Shown here: positions 24,490-36,102 of the stretch, in pieces
Layout of the letters: every line of letters begins with the position of its first letter
Numbering within the stretch: position 1 is the first letter of the stretch
Source of the DNA: Archilochus colubris
Taxonomy: Eukaryota > Chordata > Aves > Apodiformes > Trochilidae
Reading direction: 5' to 3'
Assembly (NCBI GenBank): GCA_023079485.1
Contig: CM041085.1
Coordinates: 28,939,121 to 29,003,120, forward strand
DNA length: 64,000 nt
Position numbers and translations under genes: made by a program
The notes under the pieces: generated by a model
What the model saw: the letters and a program-made list of their open reading frames with translations, nothing else
The model's database searches: none
Told to the model about the DNA's origin: nothing

Positions 24490-24600
24490 TCACATCTCTG
24501 TGCTCCAGGTGCTGTAATTGTATCCAGTAGTTTGGATCCTGGTCAACTGCCTTCTTTTATTTCTTGCTGGAAGAAGCTTAAAAGCACTGGTAAACTCAGG
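24490..24600 (+). repeat. Unclassified diverged direct repeat, copy A
   Basis: Bases 24,501-24,580 align without gaps to 25,076-25,155 (copy B), at an offset of exactly 575 bases. By eye about two thirds of positions agree. Shared blocks include GCTCCAGG, TGTATCCAGTAGTTT (15 bases bar the first two in copy A) and CTTGCTGGAA. The family is not one I recognise. See copy B and the matching finding. Confidence 0.5.
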
Positions 24601-25064
24601 ACTGTAGTCTTTGGGAGCTTCTGTTTTCAGTATATAACACACCAGTGTGTGTTTGAAACGGACAATACCAAATCTGTACCTCCTTCAATAGATGCTGATG
24701 TTTTCAAAATCTTCAACTAAAATACAAACCTCATTTGCCTTAAGCAGACTCTGCTGGTGTTAGTTGAGACGTGTCCTTTCGTATTAATACAGAACATAGA
24801 TTCCTTTACTGTGTAACTGCATTTCAGCACCCCTTGTCAGGAAGGTGCATGTACGTAAGTCCCAGAGCTTCACAGCCTGGAAGGTTCATTCCTGGAGGGA
24901 AGAATGTATGTATTTAGGAACACAGAAATAATTTCTGTATTTAAGCACCAGCTGAACTGACATTCATGCTTTCAGTTTCATCAGTAGCTCACATTCAAAT
25001 ATAACAAGAAGCCAGTCTCAGTCATCAACTCAGTTACAAGGAATGCCATCAAGCTCCAGGAGAC

Positions 25065-25175
25065 CTCCATCCCCACGCTCCAGGCAATACCACTGTATCC
25101 AGTAGTTTTGAATCTTGATTATTTTCTTCTTGCATCTCTTGCTGGAATGGGCTGAAAATTAACATGTTTCACTGG
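25065..25175 (+). repeat. Unclassified diverged direct repeat, copy B
   Basis: This is the partner of copy A at 24,490-24,600. When both are read in the same frame, short peptide blocks (A-P-G, V-S-S-S, S-C-W) are shared, but copy B has an in-frame stop. A coding origin is therefore unproven. It could be two insertions of an old repeat family or an old local duplication. Confidence 0.5.
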
Positions 25176-28100
25176 TGGATTTGATTACTCCCATCCTTCT
25201 GAATGAAGCTCATGGTGACTTTCGTCATTTCTAATGGCTGCTGTAAACATGCAGGCAGAGCACTGGTGTACTGCGAATATGGAAAATAATCAAATCATCT
25301 GGTTTTGATGAAGGTGTGTAAATTTCTAAAGCATACTTAAAAAACACGAACCAGAAGTTTATTGAAAATATTAAGCAGCTTGTCCTCAGCAAATTTATCG
25401 TTTACATCACATTTAAATGTGCCTAGACCAAACATAATAGAGACTCTTCTACAGACACAAGAGCAAAAGAATCACCATGCTGACTCAGATCTCTGCTCCA
25501 GTGATCTATTTCAGACAGTGGCTGTTACCGTATAGTTCAAGAACGGTGTCAAAGCTGAAGAAGTTCACCTTCATATTTAAGATTGGATTAAAACCAGAAG
25601 CCAGTTTTAATTCGCTTCATAAAGCTGTTACTATCTCTACCTATGATAATTCTGGATAGTTTTGTCTCAGTGCTAAACTAGATAAATTATTGGCATCAGG
25701 GACTTACAGGAACAAAAGGCTTCCACTAGATATTACATGACACCATTTCCTCATTGGATTTGAATTTTTCACCTCTGAACTTCATTGTGTGGCATTTTTT
25801 TCTTGCATCACAATATAGTGGGAGCAAAAATTCCTGACCTACTTTTTCTGTGCTATTCATTATTTTGTATCATGTAATCCTCTGCCCTCTTATTTGTCTA
25901 ATTACTTAATTAAGAACTCCTCCATCTACTCAGTTTCTCATCAGCTACTTTACCTAAACCCACAGCACTTATTTTTCTGGTTTCTAAAGTATATGCTACA
26001 GACAGGAATAGGAGAAACTGAGGTGATCAAAGCTCTTTTCAGTAGCACAGAACTGATGCGATGACACAGTTTTTTGTCTTGTGGGCTCTTCTAATAATGG
26101 TATGTTGAGCAAAAATCCTTGCTGATCCCAGGTCTACAAGATGTCCAGATCCTGTTCTGAGCTGGTACTTCCCATGAAAGCACAACGTCTGCAATTATAT
26201 CCTGACATAGAACAGACTGAGAGGGAAAGAATTCTGTGCCTTCTTGCATGACTTCATACAGAAGCACCAGATGCAACCTAGCCCTGACAAAATAATGAAA
26301 AGACATTGAGCATTATATACAAAATAAGATCTTGCAAGATGCCCTCTTTGCCATTTTTTTTTTTTTGCTAAAACAGAAAGGAGCACACTTCAATAAAAAA
26401 GCCAAAATGCCTTTCCTGTCTACAAAACACTTACCTAATAGGAATGAAATAATGACACTAAACTTTTGTCTGTTCAAGACAAAAATCAAAAAGTGTGTGG
26501 CTAGAACACTGGTTTTTAGATAGTCTATTCAGTGGAGTTTGGCTATTCAGAACCTTGCTGTTTTCTCAGTTACATGGTGCTGCAGAAGCCGTGTGGAGTG
26601 ACGATTCAGGGCAGTGTAAGAGAGAACAGAATTAGGCCCTCATCAAATATTAATGCATTGTGAAGCTTTCCAGCTCACATACATATCCCAGTGAGAGTAG
26701 GAAAGGCCTAGTTCAAAAAATGTCTAGAAACGAGAGGATATGGTTCAGTTCAGTTGTGATCTAATGAAAGATGAACCAAGCTGCTTTGAAGTCTTGTAAG
26801 ATATTTACCTCAGTTGTTATAGACAGATATGTAGGTGGTATACCTGAACTGAGCAAAAGAAGAAGGAAGAGAAATGTCTGTAATAAATGCATTCTCACAG
26901 AATAGCTCCATAAAACTCTTGTCTGAGTAAAGTCCCTACAGACATGAAAAAAACCCAAAACAACAAAGAATCCCCTGCATATTAAACAACTAAAAATAAA
27001 CAAAAGGCGGTCTAAAGATGGTACCTTGTGAGAGAATTTCCATGAACTTTCAGATTAGTTTGATAGCAGCCTTTTCTGAACGGCCAATGTTTGAAGGCTC
27101 AAGTTTAAGGACAGGTCACTAGTTACCCAAGGTGACTGAGTGCACCCAGAGGTTTTTGAGTCTGTGGTTAAGGGCTTGCTGCTCAGACAGGCTATACAGA
27201 AACACTCAAAGGATCCTGTGTGCTCTGCCAGATCTTTCTGACTTACTTATATGAATAAGCTACCAGGCCCAGACTGTGCTCTTCAGACACTACTCATTTG
27301 TAGGTCATTCTGCACCTCACTCTTTCCTTATAACCAGGAAACAAGTTACTATTAGCACAGGTACGTGGGACTGTTGTTTTTGTTAAAAACTGAGCACTCA
27401 GTGTTGAGAGGGCTTTGGGATGTAACCTTAGAAAATTAGGCTCTGGACCTTAAGGCTTTTTAGGAAGGGACAGTTACGACCCTGGATAATATTATGAACT
27501 GGGAAATAAAATACTGACTGCGCAAATACAATAAGATTGAGTCTCATGTTTAAGCTGGTGGGCATCACAGGGAGGGATTTCACCGTTGCTTCTCCTTGTA
27601 ATGACCACATTGTGAAGGGTGGAACAAAGATGAGTTGGGCTTGGGCCAGTGGCTGCTCCAGGGACTCTCTACTGATGTGCAGAAAGAATGGGGCATGTTT
27701 GATGATCAGTTTTTAATGCTTTGAAGTTAACCATTAACTGCATATGTCTCTGTCAGCAGTGGACAAGTAAAGAAATACAAGTGTGTCAGGTTTCTCTGTC
27801 TCCCATGTTTATTACCTTCCCTTCAGTATGAGTGGGAGTGAACCAAAAAGTAGTCATGAGATGAACTAATTTCCTCTTTAGGCTTTAATTCAACTTCCTA
27901 AATAAATCTAATATCCAAGTTGCTTTGCCTTTGCTGTTATTTTAACTTAATTTAAGTAACTCTGGCTAGCTCACAAAGATGGAACACAGCTTCTTTTTTA
28001 TTGACTGTGACATGCATCCATACTGTATTATTTTTTTTAAAACTGCAGTTTGGTTGCCTACCAGCTATGAACAGGGCCCTGGGTATTTTATCCTGGCTAC

Positions 28101-28312
28101 TATTATTTTTCCAGTGACAAAAAGAGACCAACCACATCCAACTACCTAAGTGCCAATACAAACTGTTAGTCGACTGACCAAACATATGAAAGCCTTCATG
28201 CAAGCAAATCCTGAGTTAGCCCACAATTATTTATTTTTTATTGGCAACAGCAGACACTGACTGCCAGCCACACTGACTCCCAGCTGGCTTCGAGACGACC
28301 TGGCCTCCACAG
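25176..28312. other. Unique non-coding sequence
   Basis: No recognisable repeat or gene. A third very weak echo of the 24.5/25.1 kb repeat (CTCTGCTCCAG) lies near 25,490 but is too short to call. Confidence 0.5.
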
Positions 28313-28361
28313 TTGTTTCTTCCTCTAAAAAGATCGTGGTATTCCCACCTGAGAGAACTAG
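28313..28361 (+). other. Candidate exon, unidentified
   Basis: A strong splice donor, CTAG/GTGAGT, follows position 28,361. A CCACAG that could act as an acceptor precedes 28,313. The 49-base interval is open in one frame (L-F-L-P-L-K-R-S-W-Y-S-H-L-R-E-L). The acceptor has only a weak pyrimidine tract and no family is recognised, so this is a low-confidence candidate, more likely non-coding or cryptic. Confidence 0.12.
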
Positions 28362-31300
28362 GTGAGTCTGAGTGGAACTAATCACTCAAATTTTCTGAGC
28401 TGGATAAAGATGGTGCTTGGTCAGGTAGGTTTTGGAGAGCTCTGGATCAGCATATCCTCAGTAGCTGATGATCTGTGGCAGAACCAGGGACCGTGAATTA
28501 AGCATTGCAAGTGGGGAGATATATCTTGGGATATAAGAAGTCATTTCTTCTCTACAAGTGGCACAGATCCCCAAGGATTTATCTCTTGCTTACACAAGCA
28601 CTAAGCAAAGCACAGGTATGAAATATCCCTGACAAGAAGGTAAGGAGCATGTTGTAAGAAATACCTTTGGGTGAGTGTGATGGTGACAAGGAGGCATTCA
28701 CAGAGAAACAGCGAGAGTGGACACTGCTCTTGAAGAAGGCCTGACCCACTGCCCACTGCCATGTGTCCAACTCTATTCTCTGTGATGGTGTTCACTGGAG
28801 GAGCTCAAAGAGGCTGCTTTAAACTAGCCAGTGAATGCTAGCCATGTGCTTGCTGTTGCAGGATAGCCAGACATCTGCTATCTTCTCAGTAGCCCTGTGC
28901 CACAGGTCACTTCCCAATTGTCAGTGTCCTCCAGCTGCTCCTATTTCACAGGCTCCTCTATGAAATTGCCCCAATAAAGGATGGGATACTAGAACTGCAG
29001 ATGCCCTTTGGCATTTGGAAGAGGGATCTGCAACATTTGATTTTCTTTTGCTTCCTTCTGCTTCCCTACCTTGTTATCTCTGGATGCTGCACCTACCTCT
29101 TTCTTGATCCTGCCCCAATACCAACTACTTTGGCCAAAATACTCCCAATTGTCACTGAAACCCCTCTTATATGCTGAACATCTCTGCATGAACAGACCTC
29201 ATTATCATGTGGCAAGAGGTCATTTACATATGCAAATCAGGTTAATGAGAGCAGAACTGTAAAAGGCTTCATTCCAGAGGCATTTGCATATCTAGCTTTA
29301 GAAATATTTGAGTGCTCTGCCCCTAGCTGTGCAACCAGGACACAGAAGCCCTGGCAGTATGTCTTCACTGGTGATTATATCCCAGACAGCTGCCATCCTG
29401 GTTTGCAACAGCTACAATCTGAGGTACTGGCTCATTTGAACACAGAGGGTTGTTGTGTAATGTGCACTTCTGCACCAGACTACTAAGAGGCAGTTAAGCC
29501 TTGGTCCCTCTGACAGGTAGATATATGCGATTTAGCATGAAGAATACAATTTCCTATGGTGCTGTCACTAATGTATGCCTGGTGTATGATGAATGAGGAA
29601 AACAATGCAGGTACCAGGCACGGCTCTCTAGGGAGGATATATTCTGTGTGACATGGCACAACACAAAACACTGCATTTATTCTCTAACTGGGTCTCTAGC
29701 TCCCCAGAGTACAAGGAGTGCTCTCTTTTGGATATTTGCAAATCATCCATGAGAGAGCCCCAATTTCCTCCTCTGCCACGGACAGAATAGGCAACTCACT
29801 GTCTCTGTTAGATGGGTTCCAGATAACCATGTTAGGTGCCTTCTGAGTGCCTTAATTGTGAAGCACATTTGCACAAAGTGTTCCTTAGAAGATGCATCTT
29901 TTGCTGATCCATTTTTTTCCCCCCCCCAGCTATTTTGTTTTCAAGAAGAAATTTAAGCACTTTTTCACTATGAGGCTTTCTCAGGCATTGCTGTCTGCCA
30001 GGGACTTCCATGCCTGGTTCCAGAGAGAAAAGGCAATTACCTCATAATTTCTGAGAAAAGCCACTGATTTTCCCTTTGGTCCTGCCCAGTTCTCCTGACT
30101 AAGCTAAGCACGTTTCTGACACAACCCAATGGCTAATTTCATAAATGACACTTCTACTTGAAAGAGGTGTTTCTCTACCATGATACAGATTACTACCTTC
30201 CACATGGCTGCCAGGGAAATGCTAGGTGGGTAGCCTTGGGGTGTGTAGCATAACCCTAACTACCTCTAAAAAGAGGGAGGCTCTCACAAGTTCTCCAGAG
30301 CAAGTTATTGCTGTCCTTGTGCCCCCAATCAGAGCTCAGCACACCTTGCAGTCAGACAAACGGGTACTTTTCAAGGTACTTTGTGTATGGTTTTAGTGAT
30401 GTCTCTGGATGTGTTAGGCTGGAATGAGTTGGAATCTTTTCCAACCCACAAAGCATAGATTTAAAGCAACCTACCCCATTTGTGCCCTCATCTCTACCTC
30501 CACTTATTCTTTGGAAGTCCTGCCTAGCCCCATGTCCACATGCAGGTCATGGAGAATAATTTACCATAATTCAAATAATTGTGTCCAACAGTTCAACAGT
30601 ATGACTCGTCTCATGCTATTGCCCATGAATTTTCTCTCATTTAGCCATGCACTTCTAACTCTAATGCATCAGCGTGGGTCAAACTCCACTGTAGTAACTC
30701 CTTCCTGTATTGCAATACTTTGCCTGTAACTATTCTCAGCTCTAATATGTGAGACAAGATTAATTATCTGTACCTATAGAAGCAAGAATTAAGCTTACAC
30801 TTTTGTCTGTATCTTCTGGAATGAGCAAGTTCCTCCTCTCAGCTGATGGCTATCACAGAAGACTGCTTCTGTCCATATGCAGTATAGAGACACCTTGCCT
30901 TTTGCCAGCTTCCTGACATCTCAGTGGACGGATACCACCAGCTGCTTTTTATATGGAATTAGTCTGCAGACTGAAGACCAGATTCTCACACCTTGGAATG
31001 AAGCTCAGATTTACCAGGGTGCCCAAAAGACTGCATATGCCTATGCCATGTACCCTATGTGCTCAAGTGTCAGAGGTAGAGTCACCGCTGAGCAACTTGT
31101 CTTATTGATAGCACAGCTGGATGTGGTCACGACTTCATCACTGCTGGTTCAGAGCTGTAAGAATCCCCTCTCTTTTAAGAGCACTCAGGACTGAGCAGTC
31201 AGCATCCCTGCTGTGCCCCCAGATTGTCACCTTTGGAAGCTGATCTCTCAGAAAAGCATTCCAGGATTTCAGAGCAGAACTGTCCTCCTCTGTTCAACAA

Positions 31301-32166
31301 ATTTTGCCAGCACTCTGGGTTTGATATGAGATGAGAAAAGTAAAATACAAATCGCTAAAATAAATACATGTGGGGCTAAAGAAAAGTGATTTTTTTTCCC
31401 CATGTTTGAATTCTACTTTTCAACTGTGAAAATGCAAATTTAAGTACCTCAAACTTACTGTCTTTGTTGTTTCTGGAAGTGTCTTTGTTTCAATGAATAT
31501 CCTCCTTCCATTATGCTCACGTTTAAAGCTCCTCATACAGAATACAATTTACCTCTTTGTGTAGGGTGAGATCAGAAGCCAGAGATTCTGTTTAGTAAAT
31601 GAAGGCTTAGGAGGTGTTCTGTTTTACATAAGCAATAGTCTGAAAGCAGCCAAACCAGAAGGGCAAAGAAAACTTAATCATTTCTAGGAAAAGGGAGCAG
31701 CCCTCTCATTATCATTCACTTGTTGGAAATATATATGGATTTTTTTAAGTACTACTAATAAACAGTTTTTCACTTGCCTGCTCTTCAGGATGATAATATT
31801 TCTTCTATATTTTGCTTAAAATCCAGCCCTTCCCATCTTAAGAGCACTGAACTGATTTTATTGCCAATCCTGAAAAGTGTTAACAGGAGTAAATCACCCC
31901 TCACATTACTGCTGTTGTTCCCTTGCCCTGAGCCAAATTCACTGCAAAGCACCTCTGACCACACAGCTCATATAAATGTTCATAATAGAGGAAGTGTCCT
32001 CCATCTGCTTATTCTCACACAATTAGAAAAAAACACCTTATAAAAAGCTATGTCACTGTAGTATTTGATATATATACACATTTGGTTACAGCTTACTTCA
32101 TGACATAAGATCAATATTCAGCAGAAAAAGTAATGACAGATATTCAGATGGCAAGAAAGTGCATAA
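28362..32166. other. Unique non-coding sequence
   Basis: No interspersed repeat or exon recognised. It contains an inverted octamer pair near 29.25 kb (listed) and a C9 run at 29,919-29,927. Confidence 0.5.
29228..29291. promoter_or_regulatory. Inverted pair of extended octamer motifs
   Basis: ATATGCAAAT at 29,228-29,237 and its exact reverse complement ATTTGCATAT at 29,282-29,291 face each other 44 bases apart. The core is the Oct/POU recognition octamer. Two ten-base exact matches within 64 bases are suggestive of an enhancer element, but there is no further support. Confidence 0.25.
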
Positions 32167-32217
32167 CAAAAGAAAAGAAAAGAAAGGAAAAGAAAAGAAA
32201 AAAAGAGAAAGGAAAAC
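32167..32217 (+). repeat. Purine tract (AAAAG)n
   Basis: About 50 bases that are essentially all A and G, in AAAAG/AAAGG units. It is complementary in sense to the pyrimidine tract about 270 bases downstream, so the two could pair as arms of a large imperfect hairpin. Confidence 0.9.
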
Positions 32218-32483
32218 TAAAGCCATTTGGTGGTGTCAATTTTCATTGTGCACTACATTGCAGGAGAGCTTTTGAACTCTGGTTTGGAGGAGCTTTATTA
32301 GAAACCAATTCTCCCTAGTGACCTTAGGAGGCCTAGATGTATACGAGAGCAAGCCAGGTGCCAAAATGAAAGGGGAAAACTCATTATATAGAGGTGTATT
32401 TCTGAGGCATGAGCCAAACAGTGAATTGCAGCAAGTAGGATGGCTACCAATAGGCCCAAAATATTCTTTCAAGAATTGAACGA

Positions 32484-32674
32484 TTTCTCTCTTTTCTTTT
32501 CTTCTTTCTTCTTTTTTCTCTTTTTTTTCTTTTCTTTTCCTTTTTTTCTTTTCCTTTTTTTCTTTTCTTTTTTCTTTTCCTTCCCTTTTCCTTCTTTTCC
32601 CTTTCCTTTTCCTTTTTCTTTCCCTTTTCCTTTTCCCTTTCCCTTCCCCTTTCCCTTTCCCTTCCCTTTCTTCT
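32484..32674 (+). repeat. 191-base uninterrupted pyrimidine tract
   Basis: Every base from 32,484 to 32,674 is C or T. It begins with CTTTT-type units and grades into CCCTTT/CCTTTT units at the right end. Long mirror-like polypyrimidine tracts can form intramolecular triplexes (H-DNA). The long phenylalanine/proline-rich frame that crosses it is an artefact of composition, not a gene. Confidence 0.98.
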
Positions 32675-35600
32675 GTACTAATTTCCCCTGATTTATTTTA
32701 CGCTTGTAATATCTCTCTGGGTCTTGTTCTTGCTTCTTCTATGATATACTGTTCCTTTTCTTCCATAATCTTTTGCTCTTCTGATGTCCCCTCTTTCTCC
32801 TTTCTAATTCTCATCTCATTATAGTCCTTCTCTGTGTCCTGTTTTCCTCTTTTCCTTAATCTATTTCCCTCCTCTCCTTGCTATCTCTGACTTAAAGTGG
32901 CATAGATTCATACAAAAGCTTAGCAATATAACTATAAACTTCATAGAAAAAAGTGAAACAGCAAATGACTCTGCATTATGTCAGCTGGGATTAGTGAGCT
33001 CTGTTACAGAACTACAGCTCAGCAGCAGTGCCATCACTTATGTGTCTGGAGGGCTGGGAGTTTCATTTCATTTTCAGAGCTGCACTTTTCTCAGTTTTTG
33101 CTGATTGACAAAGCCAAAGCTACCTGGTTGAAAATGAAATTATTTTAACAACTGTGAAATACCGCGTGACATAATGGCCAACATAAAGCCATCATTCTCT
33201 GTGTTTACATTTGTACTGATTCTTAAAAGCATGCTGTTAACTCAGCACAAAGCTCTGTTGGTCAAAACCAATTCAAGTACGAGGACAACTCTTTTACAGC
33301 CAATCATTCTCCATCCCTGTAAAGAATTATTACATCAATCTGAACTGGCATGTAAGTTAAGGCTTACTCCTTGACAGCTTAAATTTACATTGTGACCTAC
33401 AGACTTATTCATCTCCCACTGCTGAGAAACATAACCCCATGATCACTACAGGCACATCCATACTATCCCAAGAATCAATGGATGCTATAAGTGTTATACA
33501 TATTATCAAATCCGATTGCTTGTCAATTAACCCAGTACAACATCTGCATGGAGGATTTAAATAAGGAGCATCATGCTGTGCTGTGTGGTTGATAAGGTGA
33601 AAATGCAGGCACTGACAAGGCTTGCCATTTGGCCTGATCCCACAGTATCCATCTCTCTGAATGGAAGTTATTCATGTTCCCAATGAATTATGGCTTGTAT
33701 TCAAATAATGACAAAGCTGGAACGTACAAATAATGTAACATCTACAGTAGGCTGTGGTTGGATACAGCTTTTGGGGGTATCTTGAATGCATAATTTCTCC
33801 TTCAGAAGCATGTCCGTCAATACAGGATTGATGGGTGGATTCTTGTCATCTTAGACATAAAGGTGCTACTGAAAAAAGGACTGCAGTAGCAGATGTGTTC
33901 TTCAGCACATTCATGTACAGCAGAAAAGAGACCTTGCACTGCACTAAAGTGTCTAAAATGAAGCTCTCCTAATAAGAAAGAAGCCTGACTAAAATGAAAC
34001 GAAATAAAATAAATAAAATATAAACCAAAACACAATACAACCTTTTCCCCTCCTCAGGAAAAAAAAAGGAACCGATGAGGATAATAAAACGCATTGCATT
34101 GACAAACGAGTTGTATCTGGATACTGTAAGAAAACTTAGCTCCTTTATAATTTAAACTAACAAAACTGCACCCATTATAGTGAGACATCCCACACACAAT
34201 CAGCATGAGCACATGGAACAACTGTCCTCTCAGTTAATTTGACAATAACAGCATTGGTTTCTCAGCTGAAAACATCCCCTGTGCTCAAACAAATTGGTTA
34301 TCTACAATTCCTGAGTGAGAGAAAAAGAAATCTCTCCTGTTGAAGGTCTGCAAACAAGTGAGATAAAGTACGTTTAAGGGGTTCCTGGTACGTTTAGCTC
34401 AAAATTTAGGCTCTGTGTCAAATAACTTGTTACTGACTTAACCATGGTGAAAGTGTTTCCATTAAGAAATATTTCAATAGAAATAACTTTGGTTAAAACA
34501 CAGATAAATCTCAGTAGTACCTGCAGAACAAACCTGTGGCATGGTGCTGCTGCATGAGCCAGGCACAATGTGTGTTAGAGGAAAGGGATGCTATCTAAGT
34601 GTCTTCCCGTTGCTCAATTTAGAAGGAACTCATTATCTTGAATTTGGGAAGTGAGTATCTAGAAAGGCATTGTAAAAAACATGCTACTACTGAATACAAT
34701 ATTATTTCAGGCTACAGACTGACTGCAGGTATCAGTGCTCACATCCACTGCCACTGCGGGCGGTGGGAGCTGTAAGATTCCATAAAAAGTTTGCTTTCCT
34801 TCTCCATCTCTCCCTTTCACAAAATATTTTTGACTCATGTTTTAGTCCCACCCCTCTATGTACATTATTTGGAATTCCTGACATTTATCATATGAATACA
34901 TGACATAATAAGCCCTATTAATGCATGTTCAGTCACACTTGAACTTACTTGAAATTTCAGATCTCCCTAAATTTGAGTATTTGGCTCAGTACAGTAGGGC
35001 AGCAAACCAAAATGTTTGCCCTTAAACTTCCTAGGTCCACAGGTGTCCAAGTGTGAGGTCTCAGAGGAATCATATATCTTCAGGAAACAGGCAGCTTAGA
35101 GACCAAAGAGCATTTTTTTTTCTGTGCTGCTTTAACAGTAAACGAGACCACAACCAAGATACTGGCTTTTCACAAATTTGGCTGATTTAATAGGACAGGG
35201 CATTTCTGAAACAGAAGCTACATGAACCCTTGTCACCTCTCTCTTTTGCTCAGAATTTAAAGCTCAGGTGGTTTTGTACATGATAAGGACGTATTTTACT
35301 GAATAGCTACTTAAATGTTTTGCAGTGTGCTTACTCCTGGGGCAGACAAAGCCTCCGAGAAACCAGGCTGCCACTGAAAACTAGAAGAGTCACAAGGGCT
35401 ATAGGCTGCATCTTTTGAAAGCATTGCTATGGTTGCAATAGAGCAAACTTATACCTTCACTTGGTTCTGCCATAAAACTTGGAGCCCATGACGAAGTGGC
35501 TATTGCAACCAACCAAACAAGGGGACAGGAGGAGTTGGAAATAGGAATACAACTGCAGAGATTCTGGCGGTCAATGGACAGTGCCCCAAACTGTGATGTT

Positions 35601-35779
35601 AGCAATGCAGCCACGTGAGAAAGGCTGGTAGCTCCTCTCAAACCCTGTGGCAACTACTTTTTGAAAGGTGAAGAGTATGTGTACGAGTGTGTGTGCAGAT
35701 GGGGATTGTTACCTGCCCATGACCAAGGTGAGGAGTCAAAACTGTTAAGAGACAGATGAATGTTCTCACGGTAAAACAA
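32675..35779. other. Unique AT-rich non-coding sequence
   Basis: No recognisable repeat family or exon. A 12-base inverted repeat at 35,430-35,511 is listed separately. Confidence 0.5.
35430..35511. repeat. 12-base perfect inverted repeat
   Basis: TGGTTGCAATAG at 35,430-35,441 and its exact complement CTATTGCAACCA at 35,500-35,511 are separated by 58 bases. The arms contain a TTGCAA core resembling a C/EBP half-palindrome. It may be a hairpin or simply two binding sites. Confidence 0.7.
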
Positions 35780-36102
35780 TGTAGCAAGACGAACCTCTAT
35801 TAGGGTACAGCGCTTCAAAGTCCAACCAGGTGTTCCAGCAGAGACTCACAAGCAGTGCTCCGAACCTACAGCCACAGGGCTGACTAGCCTGGATCAGTGC
35901 TGTTGCTCTGAGAGCAACTGATCTCTCCGCTGGCTAGCACAGGAGTGAGCTGAGCCTGGGAGTTTGAGCCTCACCTTTTATTGGCCCCCTAATCCTGCTC
36001 ATGCGCAGTGGGGGCCTGCCTTAATCAGGCACAGGTGGGCTTGACACAAGCTCATGCCACTCCCTGGGAATTAGTGGCACCTGGTTGCCTCGTTACACTA
36101 CA
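35780..36102 (-). mobile_element. Probable solo LTR of an endogenous retrovirus
   Basis: The 323-base block is bounded by TG..CA ends with a 5-base terminal inverted repeat (TGTAG / CTACA), typical of LTRs. Read on the minus strand it has a CCAATAAAAGG CAAT/TATA-like box (35,974-35,984) about 120 bases from the left end. A TAATAGAGG that looks like a decayed polyadenylation signal lies close to the right end, so the U3-R-U5 order fits. GC and CpG content are higher than in the flanks. No internal viral genes or second LTR are present, consistent with LTR-LTR recombination. I see no clear target-site duplication (AACAA versus AAATA), so age or misplaced boundaries are possible. The retroviral class is not assigned. 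Confidence 0.55.

Noticed and set aside
30395..30470. Possible CR1 tail (GGAATCTTTTCCAACCCACAAAGC)
   Set aside because: Only one short block resembles CR1 and the terminal ATTCTATG-like part is missing, so it is too weak to call.
32440..32691. Phe/Pro-rich open frame
   Set aside because: It is a translation of the pure pyrimidine tract, not a protein.
35380..35660. 84-codon minus-strand frame containing the 12-base inverted repeat
   Set aside because: No family resemblance or splice context; the inverted repeat is the only non-random feature.
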